Below, one piece after another: positions 8,257 to 16,232 of a stretch of DNA of 64,000 bases. The notes under the pieces were generated by a model. That model worked only from the letters and a program-made list of their open reading frames with translations, had not been told where the DNA came from and did no database searches. Location: the NCBI RefSeq assembly GCF_003989795.1, contig NZ_RZHG01000018.1:94772-158771 (forward strand). Reading direction: 5' to 3'. A program made the translations under genes and the position numbers. How positions within the stretch are numbered: position 1 is the first letter of the stretch; the number at the start of each line of letters is the position of its first letter. The DNA is from Vreelandella andesensis. GTDB lineage: Bacteria; Pseudomonadota; Gammaproteobacteria; Pseudomonadales; Halomonadaceae.

Positions 8257-8760
8257 CTTATAGACCTCGTTATTATTGAGCTTTTGATTGGTTTATCAGC
8301 AGCAATTATTGTCGTTCAACAAGAGTTTCTTAGATTTATCATCTAAGACATTAGCAGTAGACATCCTTTCTAGGGTTCTACTACCCTGCCCTTTTATCTA
8401 TATCAGCTAATTAATCACAATGCGTCATCGCGCTTTCAACACTTTAACGATATTGCGATTACGTCCCTGTAACAAAAGAATACGAGGGTAACGATAATTT
8501 AACGTGTCTATTCCTCGGCTTTTCATGCTGCATTCAGGGGAAATACACGAGATTCGATAGGTAACTTTTTTTAATTAATGTAGACAACTACCCTCTGAGT
8601 AATCTAAAAAACCCTCTGCGCAATCTAAAAAAGCCCACTTAAACCATCCCTTTTAATTAAATAGTTTTAATAAGCAGTTGAAACATAGGTAAAGCACTCT
8701 AATAACCAAAAGATATACCATAAGAGTTGATCAAATCGACGTGATAGCACGACCCCGTTA
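8257..8760. other. Long intergenic region upstream of nhaC
   Basis: No gene is seen. The region is AT-rich and carries a pair of 21-bp direct repeats at 8590-8631. It should contain the nhaC promoter. No clear terminator for the SbtA-like gene ending at 8761 was found. Confidence 0.6.
8590..8631. repeat. Two adjacent 21-bp direct repeats
   Basis: ACCCTCTGAGTAATCTAAAAA is followed at once by a copy differing at two positions (8598 and 8600 against 8619 and 8621). The 21-bp period equals two helical turns, as expected for two protein sites on the same DNA face. It lies about 335 bp upstream of the nhaC start. Confidence 0.75.
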
Positions 8761-9708
8761 TCAGCTAATCAAACGTTCAATCAGCTTATGGTAAAGCGGA
8801 ATACCAAGCATTACGTTAAGTGGGAACGTAATGCCAAGTGATGCGAGCATGGCTAAACCAATATTAGCTTGCGGAATAGCAGCACGCATCGCAGCGGGTG
8901 CAGCGATGTAGGAGGCACTCGCAGCTAACGCCGCTAGAATCACCACAGAACCCACCGGCAACCCAACTAGCGCGCCCACTAGAATCCCCAGCAACGACAG
9001 CAACAAGGGCGTGACCAGAGCAAAGGTCACTAAGCGCCAATGATGCCAGGGCATTGGGCGCAGCGTTTGCGCCGCGGTTAACCCCATTTCTAACAAGAAC
9101 AACGCCAGTACGCCTTTGAAAGCCCCGGTAAACAGTGTGGTGACTTCTTCCCCTTGAAACGGGCCGTATAGCGTGCCAATCACGACCCCACCAGCCAACA
9201 GAATAACGCCTCGGTTGGTTAGGGTTTCATGCCACAGCTTGCTGGCACTCTCTTTAACAGCAGCGCCTTGATAGCGTCTAAACAGAGCAATCGCGACCAT
9301 AATCGCTGGCAGCTCCATAGCAACTAAGTAGAGCGTCACTTCACTACCTACCGCTAACTGGCGTGCTTCGACATAAGCCAGCGCAACCGCAAACGTACCC
9401 GCACTAACCGAGCCATAATGGGCGGCAATGCTAGCGCTGTCGGCAGCGGAAAGGCGCACCCAGTGGCGCAAAACAGGCAGCAACATCAGCGGAATAAACG
9501 CTGATAGCAGTGCTACGCCAGCAAGCTCTGGAACCAACCCCCAATGAATATTGCCATGCAGCGCCATTCCCCCTTTCAAGCCAATGGTGAGCATCAGTAA
9601 CAGGCTTAGGGTGTCGTAAGTGGCTTTAGGAACTTGAAGATCCGATTTCACCGCTCCCGCGACTAACCCCAACAAAAAAAACATCACCACGATATCTGGC
9701 ATCACCAT
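8761..9708 (-). CDS. SbtA-like sodium-dependent bicarbonate transporter (DUF897)
   Basis: 315 residues, ten hydrophobic segments in two similar halves. Family motifs visible are PDIVVMFFLLGLVAGAVKSD at the N-terminus, LLLMLTIGLKGG, AHYGSVSAGTFAVA in the first half and SYIAAPAAMRAAIP in the second. SbtA takes up bicarbonate with Na+ in cyanobacteria; heterotroph homologues are likely to supply bicarbonate for carboxylation but are less studied. The gene diverges from a LysR-type regulator across a 128-base promoter region, the usual arrangement for regulator and target. No SbtB (PII-like) partner is adjacent. Confidence 0.88.
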   Translation of the reverse strand: MVMPDIVVMFFLLGLVAGAVKSDLQVPKATYDTLSLLLMLTIGLKGGMALHGNIHWGLVPELAGVALLSAFIPLMLLPVLRHWVRLSAADSASIAAHYGSVSAGTFAVALAYVEARQLAVGSEVTLYLVAMELPAIMVAIALFRRYQGAAVKESASKLWHETLTNRGVILLAGGVVIGTLYGPFQGEEVTTLFTGAFKGVLALFLLEMGLTAAQTLRPMPWHHWRLVTFALVTPLLLSLLGILVGALVGLPVGSVVILAALAASASYIAAPAAMRAAIPQANIGLAMLASLGITFPLNVMLGIPLYHKLIERLIS

Positions 9709-9784
9709 TGCTCCTTAGGCTCAAAAGAGGCTGCATTTTGCGAGCGATGCCAGTAGATAACTAATAATATATTGAAAGAAAACC

Positions 9785-9800
9785 ATAGATAATTATCTAT
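9785..9800. promoter_or_regulatory. 16-bp perfect palindrome between sbtA-like gene and lysR
   Basis: ATAGATAATTATCTAT is exactly self-complementary and lies 37 bp before the regulator start and 77 bp before the transporter start. A related TAGATAACTA occurs about 35 bp upstream. It is a good candidate operator for the adjacent LysR protein. Function is inferred from position and symmetry. Confidence 0.6.
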
Positions 9801-9836
9801 CAGTAAAATTTATTAACTCTAGGAGCTTCGATTGCT

Positions 9837-10805
9837 ATGAATATTCGCCATCTGACCTTTAGGTTACTGCAGGTATACGTGACCGTCGTTAGGTATGGCT
9901 CGATCAGCGAAGCCGCAAGGCAACTTCACCTTACCCAGCCAACCGTGTCACAGCAGTTGAAACGACTCAGAGAAGCAATAGGCAGCCCGTTACTAGAACA
10001 GCATGCCCAGCGGCTAACGATGACCGCCACAGGGCAAGCCCTTTATCAAGCCAGTCGGGATGTACTGGGGCGCTTCGATGACTTTTCCGACCAGTTAAAT
10101 GATTTACAGCATGGTAGTAAGGGTCGCTTTAGTATTGCCCTAGTGAATACCGCCCAGTACGTTTTGCCACGCTTGTTAGGCCCTTTTAGCCAAGCGTTTC
10201 CTGATGTGGATGTCACCGTGCATATCGGCAATCGCCGACAAGTATTGGCACGCTTTGAGCGCCAAGAAGATGATCTTTATATCTTTAGCCACCCACCAGC
10301 GCTCGCTCATGCGGTCGCTTCACGCTTTATGCGCAACCCCTTAGTTGCGATTGCCGCAGCTGACCACCCCCTTGCCCAACAGGCAGCCGTCACCATGGAA
10401 CAGCTATTAAGTGAACGCTTACTGTTGCGTGAGCCTGGCTCTGCCACACGCATGCTATTAGACAGCTGGCTTCAAGAACACGGCCTGACAATGCAAAAAA
10501 CATTGCAAATGGCCAGTAATGAGGCCATACGAGTAAGCGTTGCGGCCAATATGGGCGTTGCTGTGTTATCCGAGCACGTATTGCCCAATGAACATCCTGA
10601 CCTGATGGTGCTACCCGTTCAGGGACTGCCTATTGAAAGCCATTGGCAATTTATTGTGCGCAATGACCAGCGCCTCCCGCAGTCGGCACAGCGCTTTCTT
10701 CACTACGTTCACGAACACTTAGCCCAGTGGATTGAACCGCGCTTTGTGTGCAATGAATTAGACACCCTGCTGAACGCTTATCCGTCGTTTCCTTTGCGTG
10801 GATAA
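9837..10805 (+). CDS. LysR-type transcriptional regulator
   Basis: 322 residues. The winged-helix DNA-binding domain is at residues ~6-65 (GSISEAARQLHLTQPTVSQQLKRL). The effector-binding domain follows from ~90. It is divergent from the SbtA-like transporter, like CmpR/CcmR-type regulators that control inorganic carbon uptake, so control of that transporter is likely. The ligand is not readable. TAGGAG lies about 13 bases upstream of the ATG. Three downstream genes on the same strand or convergent are not obviously linked to it. Confidence 0.92.
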   Translation: MNIRHLTFRLLQVYVTVVRYGSISEAARQLHLTQPTVSQQLKRLREAIGSPLLEQHAQRLTMTATGQALYQASRDVLGRFDDFSDQLNDLQHGSKGRFSIALVNTAQYVLPRLLGPFSQAFPDVDVTVHIGNRRQVLARFERQEDDLYIFSHPPALAHAVASRFMRNPLVAIAAADHPLAQQAAVTMEQLLSERLLLREPGSATRMLLDSWLQEHGLTMQKTLQMASNEAIRVSVAANMGVAVLSEHVLPNEHPDLMVLPVQGLPIESHWQFIVRNDQRLPQSAQRFLHYVHEHLAQWIEPRFVCNELDTLLNAYPSFPLRG

Positions 10806-10971
10806 GACTTCAATAAATTGGCTTGCAGACGCCGTAATCCTAGCTAGTGTTTGAAGTCCATGTTGGTGAGATGATGTCTGTAAAATAAGAATATGTTTAA
10901 GAAGGCGCGTTGCTAAGTGGCTAGCCTGTTGCTAGCTAGCACTCAGCATGACTATTTTTAAGGACCTCGCT

Positions 10972-11550
10972 GTGCAGATTGCCACCCTCGGCCCTAGCGG
11001 CAACAACCATGAATTAATTGCGCTGCGCTATTTAGCAAAGCATGGCCAGCCAGCCACCCACCTTCATCTTTTCGAGCAGTTTGAAACGGCGTTTGAAGCG
11101 CTTATTGAGGGGCGAGTGAGCCACGTACTTCAGTGCACCGCCCACTTTTCTCATAGCGATTGCGTGGGCCGCTACATGCGCCGAGCCTACCCCGTCGATG
11201 TCTTTATTGCGGGCAGCAAGCCCTTGGCGTTAGTTGCCCAGCGCAGTATCGCTACGCCTCGCCACGTAGCCATTCAGCCAGCCACCCGCCACTACACGGA
11301 TTTGAGCTGCTTTAGCGATATTATCGAGGCACCCACAACGGTTGCCGTGGCGGAAGGCTTGCTGGCGGGTACCTTTGAAGCAGGCATTTGCGCTGAAGAC
11401 GTCGTCAATCAAGCACCTGAGCAACTTGCGCTAGTACAGTCGCTGGGGCCTGCGCTAGATACCTGGGTGGTGTATGCCACCATTCCGTTACCGACCACGT
11501 CGCCGTTGTTTTTAAACGATAAAGATAATAGCAACGCCCGCCACCACTAA
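10972..11550 (+). CDS. Prephenate-dehydratase-like (type 2 periplasmic-binding fold) protein
   Basis: About 192 residues. The start VQIATLGPSGNNHELIALRYL resembles the GPxGTxS segment opening the catalytic domain of prephenate dehydratases. The later VAIQPATRHYTDL and AGICAEDV are the kind of strands found in this two-lobed fold. The catalytic Thr-containing motif of true PheA is not evident and no ACT domain follows, so it may be a decarboxylase-like or ligand-binding paralogue. I start at GTG 10972, which has AAGGA at ideal spacing; an ATG at 10948 lacks one. Its 3' end overlaps the convergent TRAP permease gene by 39 bases. Confidence 0.55.
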   Translation: MQIATLGPSGNNHELIALRYLAKHGQPATHLHLFEQFETAFEALIEGRVSHVLQCTAHFSHSDCVGRYMRRAYPVDVFIAGSKPLALVAQRSIATPRHVAIQPATRHYTDLSCFSDIIEAPTTVAVAEGLLAGTFEAGICAEDVVNQAPEQLALVQSLGPALDTWVVYATIPLPTTSPLFLNDKDNSNARHH

Positions 11551-13314
11551 GATGACGCGCAGCCAAATAACTTTACGGGCGATGACACCAAACGAGATAG
11601 CCGTTAACCCAGCGGCTATTTTTAAGCCATCAAGCAGAGCGCCAACGGGATTAACCGCAAGTTGGATAATATCTGGGTTTGCGACCATCGCCAGTGGAAT
11701 AATGTACAGCCCGATCCCCAAGGCCATGGCTTTAAGCGCTACCTTCAGCCAGTTTTCACCTACCATGCCAGCCGCGATAAACACACCGCCACAGACAGGC
11801 GGCGTAATCGTTGAAAGTAGCGCATACCAAAACACAAACAGGTGTGCCAATAGCGGCTCTAACCCGAGTGATATAAGGGCGGGCCCCGCAACCGACACAC
11901 AAATCACATAAGCTGCTGTTGTTGGTACCTCCATTCCCAAAATCAGACAAGCAAGCGCGGTTAACAGTAGTGCTGGCCATAGGAGGTCATTAGAAAGCGA
12001 CAGGATACCCGACGTTATCTTGACGCCAAGGCCCGTTAACGAGAGCACGCCAATTACCAGTGAGGCACAAAGGATAATTGCACCAATAGTGGCAATTTGA
12101 CGTCCTGCGGTAACCACGGCATCCGCTAAGCGATTTGCAAACCCCGTTAGTGAGAAGCGCAGCGTGACATCGAACAGCAGCAGTGCCGCACCGGCGAAGA
12201 TCGCGATACTCGCTGCATATTGAGGCGTGTAGCCACCGTTAAAAATGCGCTCCAACAGGAGTACAAACGGCACCGCAAAAAATAGTGAGGTGATCAGCAC
12301 TTCTTTGGCGGCTGGCTGCTCGCTGGCATCAATCGGCTGCAAGTCATGACGGGTTGCGTAGGCATTAATCCCCACCCAAACCGTCAAAAAATAGAGCACG
12401 GCAGGCAGCGTCGCTGCTGCCATGATCTGAGTGTAAGGCGTACCGGTCAACTCAACCATAACGAACGCCCCGGCTCCCATCAGCGGCGGCATTATTTGCC
12501 CGCCTGAAGACGCCACGGCCTCTACCGCGCCAGCGAAGGAGCGCGGGTAGCGTAAACGCACCATGGAGGGGATCGTAATTGCCCCCGTCGAGGCAACATT
12601 CGCCGACGCTGAACCTGAAATGGACCCCATCAGCGCCGACGAAATCACCGATACTTTAGCCGCACCACCGGTTAAACGTCCGGCAACCGCACTGGCCAAA
12701 TTCATGAAGCCTTGGCCAGCTTCGCCAGCATTAAGCACTGCACCAAAGATAACGAATATCGCCACGATGCCAACACTGACTCCCGTCAACGAGCCCCACA
12801 GCCCCCCTTCCGCAATCGTCAGTGAGCCCACCATGCTTTGCAGCGGCAAACCAGGGTGGCCAAACGCACCCGGCACATACTGCCCGAAAGCTCCGTAAAC
12901 AAGTGCTAATAGCGCAACCAACGGCAGTGGCCAGCCTATTGCACGCCGTCCTGCCTCCAAAGCCAGCATGATGAGGAAAAGACCAATCACCATCTGCAGA
13001 TGGGTATCAATAAAACCGTACTGGCTCGCAAGTGTTGCTTCGTTAAGCGCGATATAGCCGCATGCTGCCACACCCAACAGCGTTAGCCCCCAGCCGCTAA
13101 TGCGTTGAAAAGGGGTTTTGGCCATATAAATCAATACCCAGGGTAGCAGTAGCGCCATATGCAATGGCCTACTCACCAGGGCGGGCGTTAAACCATAAAA
13201 AATAAGCCCTAAATGAAACCCAACGCTAATGGCGCCTAGCGCAATCCAACCTGGAGATGCCACCGCATTAGGTGCAGCGTTATCAGCCGTCTGAGAAGAA
13301 GAAAGCGCATGCAT
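11512..13314 (-). CDS. TRAP transporter fused permease (DctQ-DctM type, TAXI-associated)
   Basis: About 600 residues, almost wholly hydrophobic. The N-terminal ~150 residues correspond to the small permease and the rest to the large one (GAVLNAGEAGQGFMNLAS, SGSASANVASTGAITIPSM, GGQIMPPLMGAGAFVM, GMEVPTTAAYVICVSVAGP). Such fusions go with TAXI binding proteins and import organic acids using a Na+ or proton gradient. The partner binding protein lies directly upstream at 13403-14380. I start at ATG 13314 (AAGGATAGG upstream) instead of an in-frame TTG at 13341. The last 39 bases overlap the convergent gene. Confidence 0.92.
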   Translation of the reverse strand: MHALSSSQTADNAAPNAVASPGWIALGAISVGFHLGLIFYGLTPALVSRPLHMALLLPWVLIYMAKTPFQRISGWGLTLLGVAACGYIALNEATLASQYGFIDTHLQMVIGLFLIMLALEAGRRAIGWPLPLVALLALVYGAFGQYVPGAFGHPGLPLQSMVGSLTIAEGGLWGSLTGVSVGIVAIFVIFGAVLNAGEAGQGFMNLASAVAGRLTGGAAKVSVISSALMGSISGSASANVASTGAITIPSMVRLRYPRSFAGAVEAVASSGGQIMPPLMGAGAFVMVELTGTPYTQIMAAATLPAVLYFLTVWVGINAYATRHDLQPIDASEQPAAKEVLITSLFFAVPFVLLLERIFNGGYTPQYAASIAIFAGAALLLFDVTLRFSLTGFANRLADAVVTAGRQIATIGAIILCASLVIGVLSLTGLGVKITSGILSLSNDLLWPALLLTALACLILGMEVPTTAAYVICVSVAGPALISLGLEPLLAHLFVFWYALLSTITPPVCGGVFIAAGMVGENWLKVALKAMALGIGLYIIPLAMVANPDIIQLAVNPVGALLDGLKIAAGLTAISFGVIARKVIWLRVILVVAGVAIIFIV

Positions 13315-13341
13315 GCCGAATTGCCTATCCTTATAAAACAA

Positions 13342-13365
13342 CGCAACGGCCTATAGACCGTTGCG
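13342..13365 (-). promoter_or_regulatory. Intercistronic hairpin between TAXI protein and permease genes
   Basis: CGCAACGG and CCGTTGCG (8-bp perfect arms, 8-base loop) lie in the 88-base gap after the binding-protein gene. Such hairpins often protect the upstream message or reduce read-through, giving more binding protein than permease. On the minus strand TTGTTTTATAAGG follows, so partial termination is possible. Confidence 0.6.
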
Positions 13366-13402
13366 TATCACCAATGCCCAAAAAGCGCTGCTAATGCAGC
13401 CG

Positions 13403-14380
13403 TTATCGAAGGCTGTCAGACACATCGACTCCCGCTTCTTCATAATAACGCAGCGCACCTGGGTGCAGTGTACCCGTCATATTACTCAGCATATCCGGCG
13501 TGATACTGCTCCACCAAGCCGCTTCTTCGGCCATGGAATCGCGACGCTCCCAGAAAGTTTTGGTTAAGGTATATGCGGTATCGTCATCCATTTGCGTGGT
13601 TGTATAAGCAATAACAGGCAGTGACGTGGTCTGTACATCCTGATCCACACCTGGGTACGTACCGCCGGGAATCGTCTGGCGAGCAGCACCTGTTTGCGCT
13701 ATCTGCTCATCACTAAAGCTGACCAGGGTGATTGGCATGCTGGCAGCGGTTTCAATAACGTTAGGTGTTGGGAAAGAACTAGCTGTCACGAAGGCATCAA
13801 TCTGGCCGTTTTTTAATGCATCCGGCCCGCTCCCAATGGAAGCATCAGCAATACGCACTTTTTCTTCCAGCCCAAACAACGCCAGATACCGAGTGGCTTC
13901 CCGAGCGCCAAAGGTGCCGCGACCAACTAAGATATGCTTACCTTCCAGCGCAGCCATATCAGTCACGCCGCCATCGCCTGCAATCACAAAATGCATGGTG
14001 ATAGAAGGAATAGGAAACAGACCGCGAATTTCTTGAAAGCGAGGATTTTGACGCTCAGCGAAGGGTCCTTCCCCTGCCATGGCTTGCTCAACTAAGGCTG
14101 GTGGCGTCGTAAATACATAGTTACCTTGCCGAGCCATCACCTCCATCACGTTCTGCACCGAGCCCTGGCTCTCCTCCAACGTCAGGATAATGGCATCGTC
14201 AGTGCCCTGACGGACTGCTTCAGAGAGCTCAACGCCCATCTGGTAATAGGCGGTTCCCGCCGATGCTGATTTATAGGTAACTCGTGTTTCTGCATGGGCT
14301 GTCATTGCAGCCGCGGCAAGGGCAAGCGTAGCGGTCGTGACGCCCAACGTGCGACGAAGTAAGCGAACTGAGTGATGCAT
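13403..14380 (-). CDS. TAXI-family TRAP transporter solute-binding protein
   Basis: 325 residues with a signal peptide (RRTLGVTTATLALAAAAMTAHA, mature from ~residue 31). TAXI features follow: YKSASAGTAYYQMGVELSEAV, GSVQNVMEVMARQGNYVF, LFPIPSITMHFVIAGDGG and ILVGRGTFGAREATRYL. It binds an organic acid in the periplasm and delivers it to the fused permease encoded next. Glutamate and 2-oxoglutarate are known ligands of the family, but the ligand here cannot be read. It is the first gene of a two-gene operon. Confidence 0.92.
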   Translation of the reverse strand: MHHSVRLLRRTLGVTTATLALAAAAMTAHAETRVTYKSASAGTAYYQMGVELSEAVRQGTDDAIILTLEESQGSVQNVMEVMARQGNYVFTTPPALVEQAMAGEGPFAERQNPRFQEIRGLFPIPSITMHFVIAGDGGVTDMAALEGKHILVGRGTFGAREATRYLALFGLEEKVRIADASIGSGPDALKNGQIDAFVTASSFPTPNVIETAASMPITLVSFSDEQIAQTGAARQTIPGGTYPGVDQDVQTTSLPVIAYTTTQMDDDTAYTLTKTFWERRDSMAEEAAWWSSITPDMLSNMTGTLHPGALRYYEEAGVDVSDSLR

Positions 14381-14612
14381 ATAAATTCCTTAGCGTGTCC
14401 AGCGGCCAACGATGTGGCCTCATTTGTTATTGGCTAAAAATATTAATCAAAAGATGAAAGTCGAACCCTGACATCATTGATGCCAGTCAACAACCAATTT
14501 GTCATCAATCTCTGTACACTGATTTCAGAACATTGCTATTAGCGAAACGAACAATTTACAAAAAAAATCTCTTTTCACTCCTTATATGGCTAGTTCATTC
14601 GCTTTTATTACA

Positions 14613-14627
14613 TATTGCGTCGCAATA
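14613..14627. promoter_or_regulatory. Palindrome in the nhaD promoter region
   Basis: TATTGCG-T-CGCAATA is a perfect 7+7 inverted repeat 67 bp before the nhaD start, next to TTACAAT, a -10-like hexamer. A regulator bound here would overlap the promoter. The 14381-14693 interval otherwise contains no gene. Confidence 0.5.
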
Positions 14628-14693
14628 AGGGCTGTTACAATATGCCGGCTTTTACACCAATTCCATTCATTTGACTATGGGGAATAACGTCGC

Positions 14694-16172
14694 ATGCTTA
14701 CTCTGCATCATGACTCTAGCCAGCCACGATCTTATCGTCGCTGGCTTTTTTTATTGGCAGCTTTGCTACCTTTGCTTTGCACGCCCGCTTATGCCGTCGT
14801 AGGCGATATTGACCTCACCACTTCTGCAGTTGGCTTCTTTGCTGTTGCGGTGTTCGTGCTGGCCTATGCACTGGTCATGGCCGAAGAAAAACTCCATATG
14901 CGCAAATCTAAGCCGGTACTGGTTGCTGCCGGTATTATTTGGGGACTCATTGGCTGGGTGTACGTCCAAAACGGCATGTCCGATACGTCAGAGCATGCGT
15001 TTCGTGTGACGCTTTTGGAGTTCACCGAGCTAATGCTGTTCCTGTTGGTTGCCATGACGTATATCAACGCTATGGAGGAGCGCCGGGTATTTGATGCACT
15101 TCGCTCATGGATGTTGCGTAAAGGCTTTACCTACCGCCAGCTGTTCTGGCTAACCGGTGGCCTTGCCTTTGTGTTATCACCGATTGCCGATAACTTAACC
15201 ACGGCGCTGCTAATGTGCGCAGTGATCACCAAGGTTGCGGAAGGTGATAAACGCTTCATCAATCTCGCCTGTATCAACGTTGTGGTTGCCGCCAATGCCG
15301 GCGGAGCCTTTAGCCCCTTCGGCGACATCACCACGCTAATGGTATGGCAAGCGGGCATTATTCAGTTCCAGGAATTTTTTATCCTGTTCCTGCCTTCCTT
15401 GGTTAACTTCTTGATTCCTGCCGTCATTATGAGCCTTTTTATCAAGGATCAGAAGCCAAGCAGCGTTTACGAAGACGTATGGCTAAAGCGCGGTGCACGC
15501 CGGATTATTGCGCTGTTTTTGTTCACCATCGCCACCGCTGTTTTGTGTCATACGTTACTGCATTTGCCGCCCGTACTCGGCATGATGACCGGTCTTGGCT
15601 ACCTGCAGTTTTTCGGTTATTACCTGCGTCGCAGCCTACCACGCTCGCTGGAGCGCAAGCGTGAACGCTACAGCCGCCGCGGGGACAATAAGAAACTTGA
15701 GCAGTTAGGTGGTGTGGTGCCATTTGATGTTTTCAACCGTGTCGCTCGTGCCGAGTGGGACACACTGTTGTTCTTCTATGGGGTCGTTATGTGCGTGGGC
15801 GGCCTTGGTTTTATGGGCTACCTTGGACTGCTTTCCGAAGCGCTTTACACCGGCTGGAACGCCACTTGGGCCAATATTGTATTGGGACTTGTTTCGGCGG
15901 TAGTCGATAACATTCCGGTGATGTTCGCGGTACTAACCATGGAACCAGAAATGTCCCACGGCCATTGGCTACTGATTACGCTGACTGCTGGTGTGGGGGG
16001 AAGTTTGCTTTCCATTGGCTCGGCAGCGGGGGTAGCTGTGATGGGCCAAGCGCGAGGCGCTTACACCTTTATGGGCCACCTGCGCTGGGCGCCGGTTATT
16101 TTTATCGGCTACGTTGCTAGTATCATTGTGCATATGTGGCTTAATGCCGACAGCTTTGCCATCTTTGGCTAA
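14694..16172 (+). CDS. nhaD: Na+/H+ antiporter NhaD
   Basis: 492 residues. An N-terminal signal-like hydrophobic segment (WLFLLAALLPLLCTPAYAVVG) precedes about twelve membrane segments. NhaD-type motifs are LSPIADNLTTALLMCAVI, ANAGGAFSPFGDITTLMVW, SAVVDNIPVMFAVL and GGSLLSIGSAAGVAVMG. The buried Asp and Thr residues of these loops are the cation path. NhaD antiporters exchange Na+ or Li+ for protons at alkaline pH and are typical of marine and halophilic gammaproteobacteria. It is monocistronic, with a strong terminator 20 bases after the stop. Confidence 0.95.
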   Translation: MLTLHHDSSQPRSYRRWLFLLAALLPLLCTPAYAVVGDIDLTTSAVGFFAVAVFVLAYALVMAEEKLHMRKSKPVLVAAGIIWGLIGWVYVQNGMSDTSEHAFRVTLLEFTELMLFLLVAMTYINAMEERRVFDALRSWMLRKGFTYRQLFWLTGGLAFVLSPIADNLTTALLMCAVITKVAEGDKRFINLACINVVVAANAGGAFSPFGDITTLMVWQAGIIQFQEFFILFLPSLVNFLIPAVIMSLFIKDQKPSSVYEDVWLKRGARRIIALFLFTIATAVLCHTLLHLPPVLGMMTGLGYLQFFGYYLRRSLPRSLERKRERYSRRGDNKKLEQLGGVVPFDVFNRVARAEWDTLLFFYGVVMCVGGLGFMGYLGLLSEALYTGWNATWANIVLGLVSAVVDNIPVMFAVLTMEPEMSHGHWLLITLTAGVGGSLLSIGSAAGVAVMGQARGAYTFMGHLRWAPVIFIGYVASIIVHMWLNADSFAIFG

Positions 16173-16193
16173 CGAGCCGCCGCAATAATTATT

Positions 16194-16232
16194 AGCCCGC
16201 TCAGCGCTCACAAGCGCTGCGCGGGCTTTTTA
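16194..16232 (+). terminator. Intrinsic terminator of nhaD (shared with the convergent EAL gene)
   Basis: AGCCCGC...GCGGGCT with an inner AGCGCT/AGCGCT pairing closes a long stem with a CACA loop and is followed by TTTTT. It overlaps the last codons of the convergent gene at 16230, so it serves mainly nhaD. Confidence 0.85.
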
